7,238 nt of DNA, taken from NCBI GenBank assembly GCA_030152105.1, contig JASLIH010000309.1, positions 1 to 7,238 on the forward strand. Reading direction: 5' to 3'. The translations under genes and the position numbers were made by a program. The notes beneath the pieces are model-generated. The model searched no databases, was not told where the DNA came from, and was given only the letters and a program-made list of their open reading frames with translations. Shown here in pieces: positions 6,180 through 7,238 of this stretch (positions are counted from its first letter, which is position 1; every line of letters starts with the position of its first letter). This DNA comes from Actinomycetes bacterium (GTDB lineage Bacteria; Actinomycetota; CALGFH01).

Positions 6180-7238
6180 CTGCGACGATGGACCGACCGC
6201 CGCCCGCTGGCGCTGTCGGTTGCCGTCGGGCTGGTGGCGCTGCTGCTGGGGGCGACCCGGCCGGACCGGTCACCGCCGCTGTTCGGGGCTGGGCTGCTGG
6301 GCGGGCGGGACGCCCTGGTGTCGGTCGCGCCCGACCAGGCCGAGGGGGCGGCCTACCTCGAGGGGAGCACGGTGCTGCGGCTGGCCGACGGGCGGCTGCG
6401 CTACCTGCCACCCGGGGCCTCCGAACCGGTCAGCGGGCCGCCTGACGACCCGGGGGCGCTGGCCGTGGTCGCCGAGGAGCGGGCCTGGCTGGCCGCCGGG
6501 ACGGTCCCGGGCGCGACCGCCGCCGAACGGGAGGTGGCCGCGCGGTCGCTGCTGTTCCTGCGCCTGCTGGTCCGGCCGGGCGGGGCCGCCCTGGCCGCCG
6601 AGACGCCCTACTGGGCCTATGTGTGGCCGCGCGACGCCAGCTTCACCGCGGCCGCCCTGGCCGTCACCGGCCACCGCCGCGAGGCCGGGGCCATCCTCGG
6701 GTTCCTGGCCGGCACCCAGCGGCCCGACGGGACCTGGCCGGCCCGCTCCCACCCTGACGGACGGCCGGTCACCGACGACCGCCCGGCCCAGCTGGACGCC
6801 ACCGGCTGGGTGCCGTGGGCGGCCTGGCTGGCCAGCGACCAGGGCCGCGACACCGACCTGGCGACCCGGCTGTGGCCGGTCGTGCGGGCCGCCGCCGACC
6901 ACGCCGCCGCCTCCCTCGGCCCCGACGGGCTGCCCCCGGCCGGCCCCGACTACTGGGAGCGACGCGAGCGCGCCCCCACCCTCGGCACCGCCGCCGCCCT
7001 GCTCGCGGGGCTGCGGGCGGCGGCCAGGCTCGCCGACCGCCTCGGAAGCCCGGCGGCCGCCGAGCCCGCCCCCTCGGCGGGGGAAGGCGGACGGGGCCTG
7101 GCGCTCCCCGGCCTGGGCGGCCAGGTCCTGTCCGTCCTCCCCCGCCGAGGGGGCGGGCTCGGCGGCCGCCGGGCTTCCGAGGAGGTCGGCGAGCCTGGCC
7201 GCCGCCCGCAGCCCCGCGAGCAGGGCGGCGGCGGTGCC
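6180..7238 (+). CDS. GH15 glucoamylase-like glycoside hydrolase, N-terminal anchor/signal, 3'-truncated
   Basis: Likely an inverting hydrolase of alpha-linked glucans or glucosides, exported or membrane-anchored. Counting the CTG at 6180 as residue 1, a basic N-terminus (RRWTDRR, 2-8) precedes a hydrophobic segment at 9-25. The (alpha/alpha)6-barrel signatures follow: YVWPRDASFT (147-156), RPDGTWP near 181, QLDATGWVPWA (204-214), and DYWERRE (257-263). Glu260 of the latter matches the catalytic general acid of fungal glucoamylase (Glu179, in DLWEE). The base glutamate would be beyond the window. No ATG, GTG or TTG lies in frame between 6087 and 6234: GTG 6087 has no ribosome site and would make the leader repeat coding, and GTG 6234 would cut the hydrophobic segment. 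Bases 6984-7238 are an inverted repeat, and the + strand reading after about 7084 turns into Gly/Arg/Pro-rich antisense-like sequence, so reliable coding ends there although the frame stays open to the end. Confidence 0.72.
   Translation, partial: MRRWTDRRPLALSVAVGLVALLLGATRPDRSPPLFGAGLLGGRDALVSVAPDQAEGAAYLEGSTVLRLADGRLRYLPPGASEPVSGPPDDPGALAVVAEERAWLAAGTVPGATAAEREVAARSLLFLRLLVRPGGAALAAETPYWAYVWPRDASFTAAALAVTGHRREAGAILGFLAGTQRPDGTWPARSHPDGRPVTDDRPAQLDATGWVPWAAWLASDQGRDTDLATRLWPVVRAAADHAAASLGPDGLPPAGPDYWERRERAPTLGTAAALLAGLRAAARLADRLGSPAAAEPAPSAGEGGRGLALPGLGGQVLSVLPRRGGGLGGRRASEEVGEPGRRPQPREQGGGGA
6984..7238. repeat. Terminal near-perfect inverted repeat (fold-back)
   Basis: Bases 6984-7084 are the reverse complement of 7138-7238 with a single mismatch in 101 (G7039 against A7183). 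Pairing continues more loosely, 14 of 18, to 7102/7120, leaving a 17-base centre at 7103-7119 (axis at 7111). The outer end of the second arm is the last base of the window, so the true arm may be longer. The first arm is GH15 coding sequence. The most likely cause is a chimeric fold-back from amplification or assembly, not a natural element. Confidence 0.95.

Noticed and set aside
6188..6445. ATG-started 85-residue frame at the beginning of the GH15 gene
   Set aside because: Alanine/glycine/arginine-rich and without motifs; the frame that continues into the GH15 signatures is a different one with a proper hydrophobic N-terminus.
6984..7238. Terminal inverted repeat as a transcription terminator or transposon end
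   Set aside because: The arms are over 100 bp, encode GH15 sequence in the first arm, have no T-run, no transposase and no target-site duplication that can be seen.

Overview
The window is very GC-rich, with almost all third codon positions G or C, and every gene reads on the + strand. It carries the Pup-proteasome locus of an actinobacterium, in the order arc/mpa (5' end missing), dop, pup, prcB, prcA. Nothing in the sequence fixes the lineage further. The ends look like contig ends: it opens inside arc and closes inside a large inverted repeat.

Layout: 1-1128 is the C-terminal part of the proteasomal AAA ATPase Arc/Mpa. 1169-2653 is Dop, the Pup deamidase/depupylase. 2737-2952 is Pup, 71 residues, ending Gly-Gly-Glu. 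2983-3780 is the 20S beta subunit PrcB, with a 42-residue propeptide and a Thr active site. 3777-4472 is the alpha subunit PrcA. 4469-5995 is a membrane-anchored HExxH zinc metallopeptidase whose start overlaps the prcA stop. 5996-6179 is a short intergenic region with a stem-loop, a weak promoter candidate and a 41-bp-period imperfect direct repeat. From 6180 to the end runs a secreted or membrane-anchored GH15 (glucoamylase-like) protein with no ATG, GTG or TTG at the expected start. The last 255 bases (6984-7238) form a near-perfect inverted repeat that is probably an assembly or amplification fold-back, so the sequence past about 7084 should not be trusted as coding.

How the genes work together: Pup is ligated to substrate lysines by PafA (not in this window), Arc recognises and unfolds the pupylated protein and threads it into the PrcA/PrcB core, and Dop removes Pup for recycling. 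Because Pup here already ends in Glu, Dop should be needed for depupylation but not for activation. The two least ordinary points of biology are the metallopeptidase translationally coupled to the proteasome core genes and the unexplained repeat/palindrome in the leader of the GH15 gene. I see no tRNA, rRNA, CRISPR array or insertion sequence.
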